From Streptomyces sp. STR69 (GTDB lineage: Bacteria; Actinomycetota; Actinomycetes; Streptomycetales; Streptomycetaceae), in contig NZ_JALJRY010000008.1 in the NCBI RefSeq assembly GCF_024519455.1, positions 132,132-196,131 of the forward strand: a stretch of DNA of 64,000 nucleotides, given 5' to 3'. This document shows, one piece after another, positions 49,952 to 57,806 of the stretch. The notes beneath the pieces were generated by a model. The model ran no database searches, was not told the DNA's origin, and worked only from the letters and a program-made list of their open reading frames with translations. Numbering within the stretch: the first letter of the stretch is position 1; every line of letters starts with the position of its first letter. Position numbers and translations under genes: made by a program.

Positions 49952-50878
49952 TTACTGCTTGACGCCGCCGGAGGCCAGGCCGCTCTGCCAGTACCGCTGG
50001 AGCATCAGGAACGCCACGACGAGCGGGACGATCGAGATCAGGGAGCCGGTCACCACCAGGGCGAGCATGTCGCTGCTGGAGCCCGCCCCGCCGTTCTGGG
50101 CCTGTGCGGCCCAGGAGGAGAGGCCGACGGTGACGGGGTACAGGTTCGGGTTGTTGAGCATGATCAGCGGCAGGAAGTAGTTGTTCCAGGTCGCCACCAG
50201 CGTGAACAGCAGGACGGTCACCAGACCGGGACCGAGCAGCCTCAGCACGATCCGGAAGAAGATCCGAGCCTCGCCGGCGCCGTCGATCCGGGCGGCCTCC
50301 AGGATGCTGTCGGGGACGGCGTCCTCGGCGTACACGCGCATCAGGTAGAGGCCGAACGGGTTGACCAGGGACGGCAGGATGACGGCCCAAGGGGTGTTGA
50401 CCAGGCCCGCCTTGGCGAACAGCAGATAGGTCGGGATGGCCAGCGCGGTGGCCGGGACCATCACGGCGCCGACGACGAGATTGAACGCCACCCGGTCGCC
50501 GCGGAAGCGGAACTTGGCGAACCCGTAGCCGCCGGCCGCCGCGAGCAGCGCGGCCCCGACCGAGCTGACACCCGCGTACATGACCGTGTTGAGCAGCCAG
50601 CGCACGAAGACGCCGTCGTCCTGGGCGAAGGTGGCCCTGACGTTCGTCAGCAGCTGCGGGGCGTGCGAGAACCACAGGCCGAAGGTGTTGAAGAGGTCCT
50701 GGGTGCTCTTGGTCGAGGCGACCAGCAGCCACAGCAGGGGCAGCAGGAAGTACGCCAGGACGGCCAGCATGGCGATGGTCAACGGGGTGCTGTGGCGCTT
50801 CCTGCGCCGCTTGCCCGCGGTGGCCGGAGCCCGCTTCGCCGGCGGAGCGAGCTCGGCCGTGTGAAGGGTGGTCGTCAT
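49952..50878 (-). CDS. Carbohydrate ABC transporter permease (MalG type)
   Basis: A 308-residue inner-membrane permease with six predicted helices and the EAA loop EAARIDGAGEARIFFRIVLR that contacts the ATPase. It pairs with the upstream MalF-type permease, whose stop overlaps its ATG (ATGA). No ATPase gene is in the operon; Streptomyces sugar importers usually share the separately encoded MsiK ATPase, which probably energises this one. Confidence 0.92.
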   Translation of the reverse strand: MTTTLHTAELAPPAKRAPATAGKRRRKRHSTPLTIAMLAVLAYFLLPLLWLLVASTKSTQDLFNTFGLWFSHAPQLLTNVRATFAQDDGVFVRWLLNTVMYAGVSSVGAALLAAAGGYGFAKFRFRGDRVAFNLVVGAVMVPATALAIPTYLLFAKAGLVNTPWAVILPSLVNPFGLYLMRVYAEDAVPDSILEAARIDGAGEARIFFRIVLRLLGPGLVTVLLFTLVATWNNYFLPLIMLNNPNLYPVTVGLSSWAAQAQNGGAGSSSDMLALVVTGSLISIVPLVVAFLMLQRYWQSGLASGGVKQ

Positions 50879-51792
50879 GATGTCCTCCTGCGGTTGGCGG
50901 TGAGCAGGACGGCATAGGAGACGATCACGATGACGAGGCCGAGGAGGAAGGACACCGTGGCCGCGTAGTTGACCTGCTGTCCGGTGAACGCGAGCGTGTA
51001 GGCGTAGAGGTTGGCGGTGTAGGAACTGCTGATCACGTCCGGGGCGATGCTCATCAACAGCTTCGGCTCGTTGAAGAGCTGGAAGCTGCCGATCACCGAG
51101 AACAGCAGGGTGAGCATCAACGCCGGTCTGAGGGCGGGCAGTTTGATGGACCAGGCGATGCGCCAGGCGCCCGCCCCGTCCACGGCGGCGGCCTCGTACA
51201 GCTCCTCGGGGACGGTGCGCAGCGCGGCGTACAGGATGATCATGTTGTAGCCGACGAACTCCCAGGTCACGATGTTCGACAGACTGCCGAGCATCCAGCT
51301 GTCGCTGAGGAAGTCCGGGGCCGGCAGATGGAGATCGTGGCTCAGCTGGGCGAACGGTCCGAAGTCCGGCCCGTACAGATAGCCCCACATGAGCGCGGCG
51401 ACCACGCTCGGCACGGCGTAGGGGACGAAGATGCCGAGCCGGATCACCCGGGCGAACCGCAGCAGCCCGCTGTCGAGCGCGAGCGCGAACAGCAGCGCCA
51501 GCAGCAGCATCAACGGGACCTGGATCACGAAGAACAGGGCGACGCGTACGACACCGTGGATGAGTTGGGGGTCGCCCAGGGCCCGGACGTAGTTGTCCAG
51601 TCCGACGAACGCCGTTCCGCCGATGAGCCGTTCCTGGAAGAGGCTCAGATAGGCGGCGTAGCCGAGCGGGGCGAGGAAGAGCAGCAGGAACAGCGCCATG
51701 AAGGGTGCGACGAACAGCGGCCCTGCCGACCGGTGGCGGCGCGCGCCGCCGCGCCGGCCCTTGGAGGAGGCCGCGGTTGTGGCAGTCATCAT
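50875..51792 (-). CDS. Carbohydrate ABC transporter permease (MalF type)
   Basis: A 305-residue permease with six helices and the EAA loop YEAAAVDGAGAWRIAWSIKL. It forms the translocation pore with the MalG-type subunit encoded next, with which it shares an ATGA overlap. It lies 70 bp after the binding-protein gene. The start is ATG 51792 or the adjacent ATG 51789. Confidence 0.92.
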   Translation of the reverse strand: MMTATTAASSKGRRGGARRHRSAGPLFVAPFMALFLLLFLAPLGYAAYLSLFQERLIGGTAFVGLDNYVRALGDPQLIHGVVRVALFFVIQVPLMLLLALLFALALDSGLLRFARVIRLGIFVPYAVPSVVAALMWGYLYGPDFGPFAQLSHDLHLPAPDFLSDSWMLGSLSNIVTWEFVGYNMIILYAALRTVPEELYEAAAVDGAGAWRIAWSIKLPALRPALMLTLLFSVIGSFQLFNEPKLLMSIAPDVISSSYTANLYAYTLAFTGQQVNYAATVSFLLGLVIVIVSYAVLLTANRRRTS

Positions 51793-51862
51793 CGGGCCTT
51801 TCTGAGGGGTGGGGTGTGCCGGGGATCAGGTCCCGCGCCGCCGCGCGGGACCCGGCGCGCCG

Positions 51863-53260
51863 TCAGGCCGAGTGGACCGTGAAGCCCTGGGTCTTGGCGT
51901 ACGTGGTCAGCCGCGACTGCCAACTGCCCAGCGCGCGCACGGTGTTCGTCTTGTCGGCGAGGGACTTGCCGACGGTCTCGGTCCAGTCGGTCGCCGCCTG
52001 GTCGAGGAACGGGGGCCACTGGAAAGAGGAGTTGACCGTCGAGCTGATGTCGGCGAACACCTGGTTGACCTTCTGGCCGCCGTAGAAGGTCGGCGCGTCC
52101 GACACGAAGTCGGCCTCCGTGAGCAGGGCCTTGGTCGCCGGGAAGAAGAACTGCTCGGTGGCGAACATCTTGGCGCTGGCCGGGTCGGTGTTGAGGAACT
52201 GGGCGAACACCGCTGCCTGGATGGGGTTCTTGGTGGAGCGGATGACCGCGGTGGTGGAGCCGCCCCAGTTGCCGGAGCTGGGCTTGGCCGCGTCCCACTG
52301 CGGGAGCGGGGCCGCGCGCCACTTGCCGGCGGTGGCCTTGGCGGAGCCGGACAGGAAGACCGGGCCCCAGGCGGCGGTCAGCCAGGTCGCGTACTTGCCC
52401 TTGTTGAGGGCCGCGTACCAGGAGTCGGTGAAGTCCGGCTCCACGCCGATGACTCCGTCCTTGGCGAGTCCGCCCCAGTACGCGCCGAGCTTCTGGGAGA
52501 CGGCGTCGTCCACGCCGATGGTGATGTCGCTCTTGCCGGACATCGCGTAGGGCTTGGCGCCCGCCTGCCACAACAGGCCGTGCCAGGCCGCGACTTGGTT
52601 GGCGGCGAGGTTGGTGAGGTAGACGTCCGGGTCGGCCTTGTGCAGCTTGCGGGCCGCCGCGGCGAACTCGTCCCAGGTGGTGGGGACTTCGATGCCGTGC
52701 TTGTCGAAGATGTCCTTGCGGTACAGCATGCCCATCGGGCCGGTGTCCTGCGGGATCGCCCAGATCTGGCCGCCGCTGCCGCTGACCTGGCTCCAAGTCC
52801 AGTCCACGAACGTCGACTTGAGGGCCGAGGCGCCGTAGGGACGCAGGTCGAGGAGGCTGTCGGTGATGGTGAAGGTCGGGATGGCCTGGTACTCGATCTG
52901 CACCATGTCCGGGGCGCCGCTGTTCGCCTTGAGGGCGGTGCGCAGCTTGGTGTACTGCGGTGTGCCCTGACCGGCGTTGACGACCTTGATCTTGACGGCC
53001 GGGTACTTCTTCTCGAAGAGCGCGACCTCCTTGTCGATGTTCGGGACCCAGGTCCAGAACGTCAGCTCGGTCGGCGTCTTCATCGCCTTGTCGATGTCGG
53101 CCTGGCTGACCGGCTTGGCGGAGGCGGTGGAGCCGCTGGAGCCGCTGCCGCCGCAGGCGGTGAGGGTGACGCCGAGCGACAGGGCACCGGTCGTGGCGAG
53201 GAAGCCCCGACGGCTCATCGAGAAGGGGCCGGGCGTGGACGAAGAGGTGTTTCTGGGCAT
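51863..53260 (-). CDS. Extracellular sugar-binding lipoprotein of the ABC importer
   Basis: A 465-residue substrate-binding protein. The N-terminus has a Tat-like SRRGFLA motif and a lipobox LTAC, so it should be exported (possibly folded) and anchored by a lipid on Cys36. The mature part, with LTFWTWVPNIDKEVALFEKK and later DIFDKHGIEVPTTWDEFAAA, is typical of family 1 sugar-binding proteins. It delivers an oligosaccharide, from the gene context probably galacto-oligosaccharide, to the two permeases downstream. The ribosome binding site is CGGGAG. Two related palindromes upstream suggest LacI control. Confidence 0.92.
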   Translation of the reverse strand: MPRNTSSSTPGPFSMSRRGFLATTGALSLGVTLTACGGSGSSGSTASAKPVSQADIDKAMKTPTELTFWTWVPNIDKEVALFEKKYPAVKIKVVNAGQGTPQYTKLRTALKANSGAPDMVQIEYQAIPTFTITDSLLDLRPYGASALKSTFVDWTWSQVSGSGGQIWAIPQDTGPMGMLYRKDIFDKHGIEVPTTWDEFAAAARKLHKADPDVYLTNLAANQVAAWHGLLWQAGAKPYAMSGKSDITIGVDDAVSQKLGAYWGGLAKDGVIGVEPDFTDSWYAALNKGKYATWLTAAWGPVFLSGSAKATAGKWRAAPLPQWDAAKPSSGNWGGSTTAVIRSTKNPIQAAVFAQFLNTDPASAKMFATEQFFFPATKALLTEADFVSDAPTFYGGQKVNQVFADISSTVNSSFQWPPFLDQAATDWTETVGKSLADKTNTVRALGSWQSRLTTYAKTQGFTVHSA

Positions 53261-53290
53261 GGTGAACTCCCGCCGGTGGCGAAGTTGACG

Positions 53291-53311
53291 GCACGCCTGG
53301 CAAGGGCGTGC
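53291..53311. promoter_or_regulatory. Putative LacI operator, copy 1
   Basis: GCACGCC, seven bases (TGGCAAG), GGCGTGC: perfect 7-bp arms, 30 bp before the binding-protein start. It shares the 15-bp core GCCTGGCAAGGGCGT with the site at 53503-53529. Confidence 0.6.
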
Positions 53312-53502
53312 GGATGCGTGATGGAGGAGGGCGCGGACGCGCCGGCCGAGGAGCGGACGCCGACGGGGTCGGGCACGCGTCCTCGTGGACCGGGCCGACG
53401 ACTTCTCCGGATGCGGAGACGGAGGTCGTGGCCGAAGAAGAGGGTGGTGAGTCTGCGACGGAGACGGTGGGGGCGAGGCGGCTCGCCGTCGGCCGGTTTC
53501 AG

Positions 53503-53529
53503 GAACGGCCTTGCCTGGCAAGGGCGTTC
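53503..53529. promoter_or_regulatory. Putative LacI operator, copy 2
   Basis: A 27-bp near-perfect palindrome with half-sites CCTTGCC and GGCAAGG flanked by GAACG and CGTTC, repeating the 15-bp core of the site 215 bp away. Two sites at this spacing would allow DNA looping by a tetramer or double occupancy by dimers of the adjacent LacI-type regulator. Confidence 0.62.
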
Positions 53530-53617
53530 GGAGGGGCGGGGCGTGACCGGGACCTGCGGCTCGTCCTGGGGTCGCGCGCCGGCCGTGCGCTGGTGCTGTC
53601 CGGGCTGACCGGCGTCG

Positions 53618-54769
53618 TCACTGGTGGGTGGCCGGGCCTCCGTTCGGCGGCGGAGCGTGGTGCGCCCGCCCGTGGGAACGGACGGCGGTACGTCTGCCAC
53701 GAGCCGGGGTCGTCCGGCCGGGCGGTGGTGCGGTCGAGGTACGGATGATGAGGTCGACCGGCGGGGGGCTCGTCGGCAAAGGAGCCGCGTTCGGGTTCTC
53801 GATGGCGTGCACCAGACGTTTGAGCCCTTCCTGTGCCACGGCGTCGAACGGCTGGCGCACCGTGGTCAGCGGAGGAGTCACATAGGCGGCGACCGGGATG
53901 TCGTCGAAGCCGACCACGCTGACGTCCTCGGGCACCCGCAGCCCGGCCTCCGTCAGCGCGCGGATCAGACCGATCGCCATGTCGTCGTTGGCGGCGAACA
54001 CCGCCGTGACACCACCGTCCTCGGCCAGTTCGCGCCCCGCCCGGTACCCGGACGCGGCCGACCAGTCGCCCTCGACGGGCGGCGGTACGGCCCTGCCGTG
54101 CGCGGTCAGGGTGGCCCGCCAGCCGTCGAGACGGTCCCGCGCGGCGTACCACCGCTGCGGACCCGCGAGGTGATGGACCGTCATATGACCGAGTTCCAGG
54201 AGGTGTTCGGTGGCGGTGTGGGCCATGAGGTCGGCGCCGTCGCCCGCGGTCAGGACGAGCGGCGCGGAGACCGGCGAGGGCGCACCGAGGACGAGGATCG
54301 GAACGTTCAGACGGGGAGCGGCACTTGCGTCGTCACCGGGGATGCCCTCCTCGTCGATCGGCTCAGAGATGACGATGCCGTCCACGCCCTGATCGAGGAG
54401 CGAGTCCACGGCACCGGCCATGCCCGCCGGGTCGCCTTCCATCGTGTTGACCACGCGCAGCGCGTAGCCGGTGTCCCGGACGACCCGCTCGACACCCATG
54501 AGGAGCGAGGCGGGCCCGTACAGGGCGGTGCCCAGCGTCACCACGCCGATCGAGCGGGTGCGTCCGGAGGCCAGTGCCCGGGCGGCGTTGTTGCGCCGGT
54601 AGCCGAGCTCCTCGGCAGATTCGAGGACGCGTCGGCGGACGTCGGCGGAGACGTACTGCTCGTCGTTGAAGACCCGCGAGACCGTCTTCTGCGAGACCCC
54701 GGCCAGGCGCGCGACGTCCACGCTGCGCGGAGCCGCGGTGTTCCCGCTCCGCCCCGTGCCTCGCGTCAT
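53618..54769 (-). CDS. LacI-family transcriptional repressor of the sugar operon
   Basis: A 383-residue regulator. The N-terminal LacI helix-turn-helix is SVDVARLAGVSQKTVSRVFN with hinge helix RNNAARALASGR, followed by a periplasmic-binding-protein-like sensor domain (SIGVVTLGTALYGPASLLMG and so on) and a disordered Pro/Arg-rich tail of about 40 residues. It precedes the ABC-GH42 operon on the same strand by 357 bp, which hold two matching palindromes, so it most likely represses the operon until the sugar is bound. The ribosome binding site is GGGAG before ATG 54769. A three-copy repeat lies upstream and may be used for autoregulation. Confidence 0.92.
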   Translation of the reverse strand: MTRGTGRSGNTAAPRSVDVARLAGVSQKTVSRVFNDEQYVSADVRRRVLESAEELGYRRNNAARALASGRTRSIGVVTLGTALYGPASLLMGVERVVRDTGYALRVVNTMEGDPAGMAGAVDSLLDQGVDGIVISEPIDEEGIPGDDASAAPRLNVPILVLGAPSPVSAPLVLTAGDGADLMAHTATEHLLELGHMTVHHLAGPQRWYAARDRLDGWRATLTAHGRAVPPPVEGDWSAASGYRAGRELAEDGGVTAVFAANDDMAIGLIRALTEAGLRVPEDVSVVGFDDIPVAAYVTPPLTTVRQPFDAVAQEGLKRLVHAIENPNAAPLPTSPPPVDLIIRTSTAPPPGRTTPARGRRTAVRSHGRAHHAPPPNGGPATHQ

Positions 54770-54802
54770 GGTGTCTCCCGGTGGCCGGTTCTGCTTCTGG
54801 CT

Positions 54803-54844
54803 GCGCAGTCATGTCTGCGCTGTCATGTCTACGCAGTCATACGG
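54803..54844. repeat. Three tandem 14-bp repeats upstream of lacI-type gene
   Basis: GCGCAGTCATGTCT, GCGCTGTCATGTCT and ACGCAGTCATACGG follow each other without gaps. The first two differ at one base; the third has drifted at its end. The array lies 34-75 bp upstream of the LacI start, where it could bind a regulator in tandem, and overlaps the end of a short minus-strand frame. Confidence 0.5.
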
Positions 54845-54962
54845 CTGTCGTCAAGAGTCCGGAACGCATCCGTAACTTCCCGCCCGGCGCCGCACGGCAC
54901 GGCCGGTCCCGGCAACGGACTCGGCAAGGGGCTCGGTAAGGGATTCGGTAAGGGAACATCAT
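54837..54962 (-). CDS. Possible short peptide gene (41 aa) with near-perfect ribosome binding site
   Basis: On the minus strand, GGAGGTGA, an 8-base match to the 16S rRNA tail, lies 7 bases before ATG 54962. The frame gives 41 residues starting MMFPYRIPYRAPCRVRCRDR: a (I/A)PYR-type repeat from a 12-bp DNA repeat, rich in Arg with three Cys, and containing one TTA codon (bldA-dependent in Streptomyces). It could be a leader peptide for the LacI gene 67 bp downstream or an independent small peptide. Codon bias is weaker than in large genes, so the call rests mainly on the ribosome binding site. Confidence 0.4.
   Translation of the reverse strand: MMFPYRIPYRAPCRVRCRDRPCRAAPGGKLRMRSGLLTTAV
54917..54952. 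repeat. Three tandem 12-bp repeats
   Basis: GGACTCGGCAAG, GGGCTCGGTAAG and GGATTCGGTAAG in tandem. On the minus strand they encode the repeated Pro-Tyr/Cys-Arg part of the short frame; on the plus strand they would read Gly-Leu-Gly-Lys, but without a usable start. Confidence 0.6.
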
Positions 54963-54989
54963 CCAACGCTCACCTCCCTTCCTGAGTTC

Positions 54990-55026
54990 GCCAACTCCCG
55001 CCCCCGTACTACCGATTGCCAACTCC
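54990..55026. repeat. Direct repeat in the divergent promoter region of the short peptide genes
   Basis: GCCAACTCC occurs at 54990-54998 and 55018-55026 (28 bp apart) in the 80-bp gap between the minus-strand 41-residue frame and the plus-strand His-rich peptide gene. It may be a regulatory direct repeat. Confidence 0.35.
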
Positions 55027-55042
55027 GAGAAAGGGGAACGAC

Positions 55043-55165
55043 GTGTCCTTCGCGAAGATCGCCCTGGCCAAGAAGGCCAAGAAGAAGGAGTGCGCCAAGG
55101 AGGCGCATCACAAGCACCACGAGAAGAAGCACCACCACCGCAAGCACAAGAAGCACGGCAAGTGA
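55043..55165 (+). CDS. Lys/His-rich 40-residue cationic peptide, coupled to an ABC exporter
   Basis: A short gene with a strong ribosome binding site (GAGAAAGGGG, 6 bases before GTG 55043). The product starts MSFAKIALAKKAKKKECAKE and its second half is built of His and Lys (HHKHHEKKHHHRKHKKH). It has 14 Lys, 9 His, 1 Arg, 3 Glu and one Cys17 in 40 residues. The first 15 residues could form a short amphipathic helix; the tail could bind Ni, Cu or Zn. The stop TGA overlaps the GTG start of the ABC transporter gene (GTGA at 55162-55165), so both are translated together. Possible roles: exported cationic or antimicrobial peptide, metal-binding peptide, or regulatory subunit. No known family is recognised. 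Confidence 0.72.
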   Translation: MSFAKIALAKKAKKKECAKEAHHKHHEKKHHHRKHKKHGK

Positions 55166-56973
55166 CGGCTGTGCCGGGGTCCGTCCGTCCGCCTGACATG
55201 GACCCCGGCACGCACTGGGACTGGACTGCGGCAGGGGAACACAACCCGTCCCGGATGCGGCACGCCCGCGTCTCCCCGCTCGCCGCCTTCCGCGCCTTCT
55301 GGCCCCTGGTCCGCGGCAATCGCGTCGCCGTCCTCTCCTCGGCCCTGCTCCTCATCGCCTCGTCCGCTGCCGACGCCGTCGCGATAGCCATCGCGGGCCG
55401 CCTCACCGACGACGTCCTCGCCCCCGGCGACCTCGACGCCTTCTGGGGCCCGGCCACGCTGTGGCTCGGCCTCGCCGTGGCGGGCGCCGCGGCCTCAGCG
55501 GCCGGCAGCTACCTGTCCGGCTGGACCAGCGAGCACTTCCTCCTGGGCCTGCGCGACCACGTCTTCCAGCACCTCCAGCGCATCCCGCCGGACACCCTCG
55601 ACCGCTACGGCACCGGCGACCTGGTCACCCGCCTCACCGGGGACATCGAGGTCGTGGAGACGCTGGTCGCCGCCGCCCCCGTCGAGCTGATCACCTCCGC
55701 CGTGGGCGCCCTCGTCTTCGCCGCCGCCGCGTTCCGGACCAGCTGGCAACTGGCGCTCATCACCCTCGCGGCCGCTCCGCTGATCTGGCTCGGCGCCCGT
55801 GTCTTCGGCACCCTCATGCGCACCGCCACCCGCGCGGAACGCGACAGCAACGGACGCCTCGCCTCCCTCCTGGAGGAGAGCCTCGCCAACATGCCCCTGG
55901 TGCAGGCCTACGGCCGTCAGCGGGCGGAGAGCAGCAAGGTGCACCGCGAGGGACGCACCTGGATGCGGGCCGGACTCCGCCAGATCCGGCTGTCCTCCGT
56001 GTACGGTCCGCTCGGCGAACTCCTCGAAACCCTCAGCGTGCTGGCGGTGATCGGCGCCGGGGCGTGGCAGATCTCCGAGCACCACCTCACCGTGGGCGGT
56101 CTGCTCTCCTTCGCCGCCTTCCTCAGCTACCTCCACCCTCGACTGCAGGAACTCGGCGAACTCCTCGTCGGCGCCTCCACGGCCACGGCCGCCTGCGAGC
56201 GCCTGATCGAGGTCCTGCGCACCACCCCCACCCCCGAACCGACCCCGCGCCCCGACGTGAGTTCACTCCCCGAACCCGTACGCGGCGCCGTCACCTTCCA
56301 GGACGTCGGCTTCTCCTACCCCGCCGCCGCGGGCCCCGTACTCCACCGCGTCCAACTCGACATCCCCCCGGGCCTGTTGGTCGCCGTCACCGGGCCCAGC
56401 GGCGCCGGCAAGTCCACCCTCGGCAAACTCCTGCTCCGCTTCCACGAACCCACCCGGGGCCGCATCCTCCTCGACGGCCGGGACATCGCCGAACTCCCGG
56501 TGGACGAGGTGCGCCGCCACATCACCCTGCTCCCGCAGGACAGCATGCTGTTCGACGACACGATCCGCGCGAACATCGTCTACGGCCGCCCGGACGCCGC
56601 CGACAGCGAGGTGCTCGCCGCCGCCGTCGCGGCCGACGCGCACGGATTCGTCAGCGCGCTGCCCGAGGGCTACGACACCCCGGTCGGCAAGCACGGCAAC
56701 AACCTCTCCGGCGGCCAGCGCCGCAGGATCGCCCTCGCCCGGGCCATGCTGCGCACCGCCCCCGTGCTGATCCTCGACGAGCCCACGACCGGCCTCGACG
56801 ACGCGGCGACCGCCCGCATCATGGCGCCCCTCCGCCACCTCTCCGCCGGCCGTACGACCTTCCTCATCACCCACGACCGACGACTGGCGGCCCTGGCCGA
56901 CCTCGTGCTCCACCTGACCGACGCCACAGCCGTACTGACGGCACCCGAACCGATCGCGACCGAGGCGGCCTGA
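55162..56973 (+). CDS. ABC exporter half-transporter (fused membrane and ATPase domains)
   Basis: A 603-residue type IV (MsbA-like) ABC exporter. An N-terminal tail (1-40) is followed by a six-helix membrane domain (about 45-345) and a nucleotide-binding domain (about 370-590) with Walker A GPSGAGKST, signature LSGGQRRRIALARAML, Walker B VLILDEPT and the switch His in LITHDRR, all intact. It should act as a homodimer exporting a peptide, lipid or drug. There is no peptidase C39 domain, so it would not cut a leader. The GTG start at 55162 overlaps the stop of the His/Lys-rich peptide gene; a later Met (55198) is possible but less well placed. The coupling suggests the peptide is its cargo or partner. 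Confidence 0.92.
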   Translation: MTAVPGSVRPPDMDPGTHWDWTAAGEHNPSRMRHARVSPLAAFRAFWPLVRGNRVAVLSSALLLIASSAADAVAIAIAGRLTDDVLAPGDLDAFWGPATLWLGLAVAGAAASAAGSYLSGWTSEHFLLGLRDHVFQHLQRIPPDTLDRYGTGDLVTRLTGDIEVVETLVAAAPVELITSAVGALVFAAAAFRTSWQLALITLAAAPLIWLGARVFGTLMRTATRAERDSNGRLASLLEESLANMPLVQAYGRQRAESSKVHREGRTWMRAGLRQIRLSSVYGPLGELLETLSVLAVIGAGAWQISEHHLTVGGLLSFAAFLSYLHPRLQELGELLVGASTATAACERLIEVLRTTPTPEPTPRPDVSSLPEPVRGAVTFQDVGFSYPAAAGPVLHRVQLDIPPGLLVAVTGPSGAGKSTLGKLLLRFHEPTRGRILLDGRDIAELPVDEVRRHITLLPQDSMLFDDTIRANIVYGRPDAADSEVLAAAVAADAHGFVSALPEGYDTPVGKHGNNLSGGQRRRIALARAMLRTAPVLILDEPTTGLDDAATARIMAPLRHLSAGRTTFLITHDRRLAALADLVLHLTDATAVLTAPEPIATEAA

Positions 56974-57001
56974 GCGCGCGAGCCGCCTCGGGCCGTACAC
57001 C

Positions 57002-57652
57002 CTACGGGTTCGTCGGCGCGGGCAGGTCCAGCGCGCGGCCGAGAGCCTGGACGACCGGGGCGGCGTATTCCGCCAGGTGCAACGGGGCCCAGGCGGCGGC
57101 CAGTTGGAGGAAGTCGATCAGGTTGCGTTCCGCGTCGGCGAGGAGGAGGCGCAGGTCGGTGACGGGAAGTTCGATCACGGGGCTGCCTTCGTCGTCGGCG
57201 TCGACGGTCAACTGGACGACGTCGCCGTGGCGTTCGGCCAACGGAGCGGGATCGTGACCGAACGAGGCCCAGCCGTCGCCGTCGACGACCTCCCACCAGT
57301 CGCGGCGCTCGTCCAGCCCGTTGCAGCAGCCGGGCAACAGCGTGGTGCCCGTCGCCGTGTCCGTGACCCGCAGGCCGCCGGATGCGAAGAGTCCGTCCAT
57401 GGTGAGCAGTCCGTGCAGGAAGGCGCCGAGCGGGTCGGTGGGCCTGGGAGGGTGATCGTCGTTCTCGGGCTCGACGGTGTTGCAGTCGGCGATGTGCATC
57501 ACCGCTGCGCCGACCTCGGCGGGAGTGAGCCCGCCGTGGAGCGGCAGGAAGCCGTAGGGCGCGGACTCGGCGACGGGCCAGAGGGTGAAGCCGTCACGGG
57601 CGAGCGTTTCCAGGACCGGCTGCAGAACGATCACCCAGAAAGTCTGCGGCAT
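57002..57652 (-). CDS. Hypothetical protein (216 aa)
   Basis: A soluble, acidic protein without signal peptide or membrane segment. It has a CC pair in LLPGCCNGLDERRDWWEVVD and a mostly beta/helical mix; I see no catalytic motif and no family I can name. The start at 57652 has only a weak ribosome binding site (GAGCAG). It converges with the ABC exporter gene (28 bp apart) and diverges from the alpha/beta hydrolase gene. Confidence 0.72.
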   Translation of the reverse strand: MPQTFWVIVLQPVLETLARDGFTLWPVAESAPYGFLPLHGGLTPAEVGAAVMHIADCNTVEPENDDHPPRPTDPLGAFLHGLLTMDGLFASGGLRVTDTATGTTLLPGCCNGLDERRDWWEVVDGDGWASFGHDPAPLAERHGDVVQLTVDADDEGSPVIELPVTDLRLLLADAERNLIDFLQLAAAWAPLHLAEYAAPVVQALGRALDLPAPTNP

Positions 57653-57806
57653 GTCTGCTCGTGCCCGGCCCGTCGACGATCTCGATCTCGTTGCGGAACA
57701 CGGCCGGGGACGGCAACTCCCTTGTGTTCAGGGCAAGATCCGGATCATCCCGGTCAACGACCTTGACGCCGACCGGTGGACGGCTGCCGCACCCCAGGAG
57801 ACGCCC

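Noticed and set aside
54843..54985. Plus-strand Gly-Leu-Gly-Lys repeat frame
   Set aside because: It looks like an antimicrobial peptide but has no ATG, GTG or TTG start in reach; the minus strand, with a strong ribosome binding site, is the better candidate.
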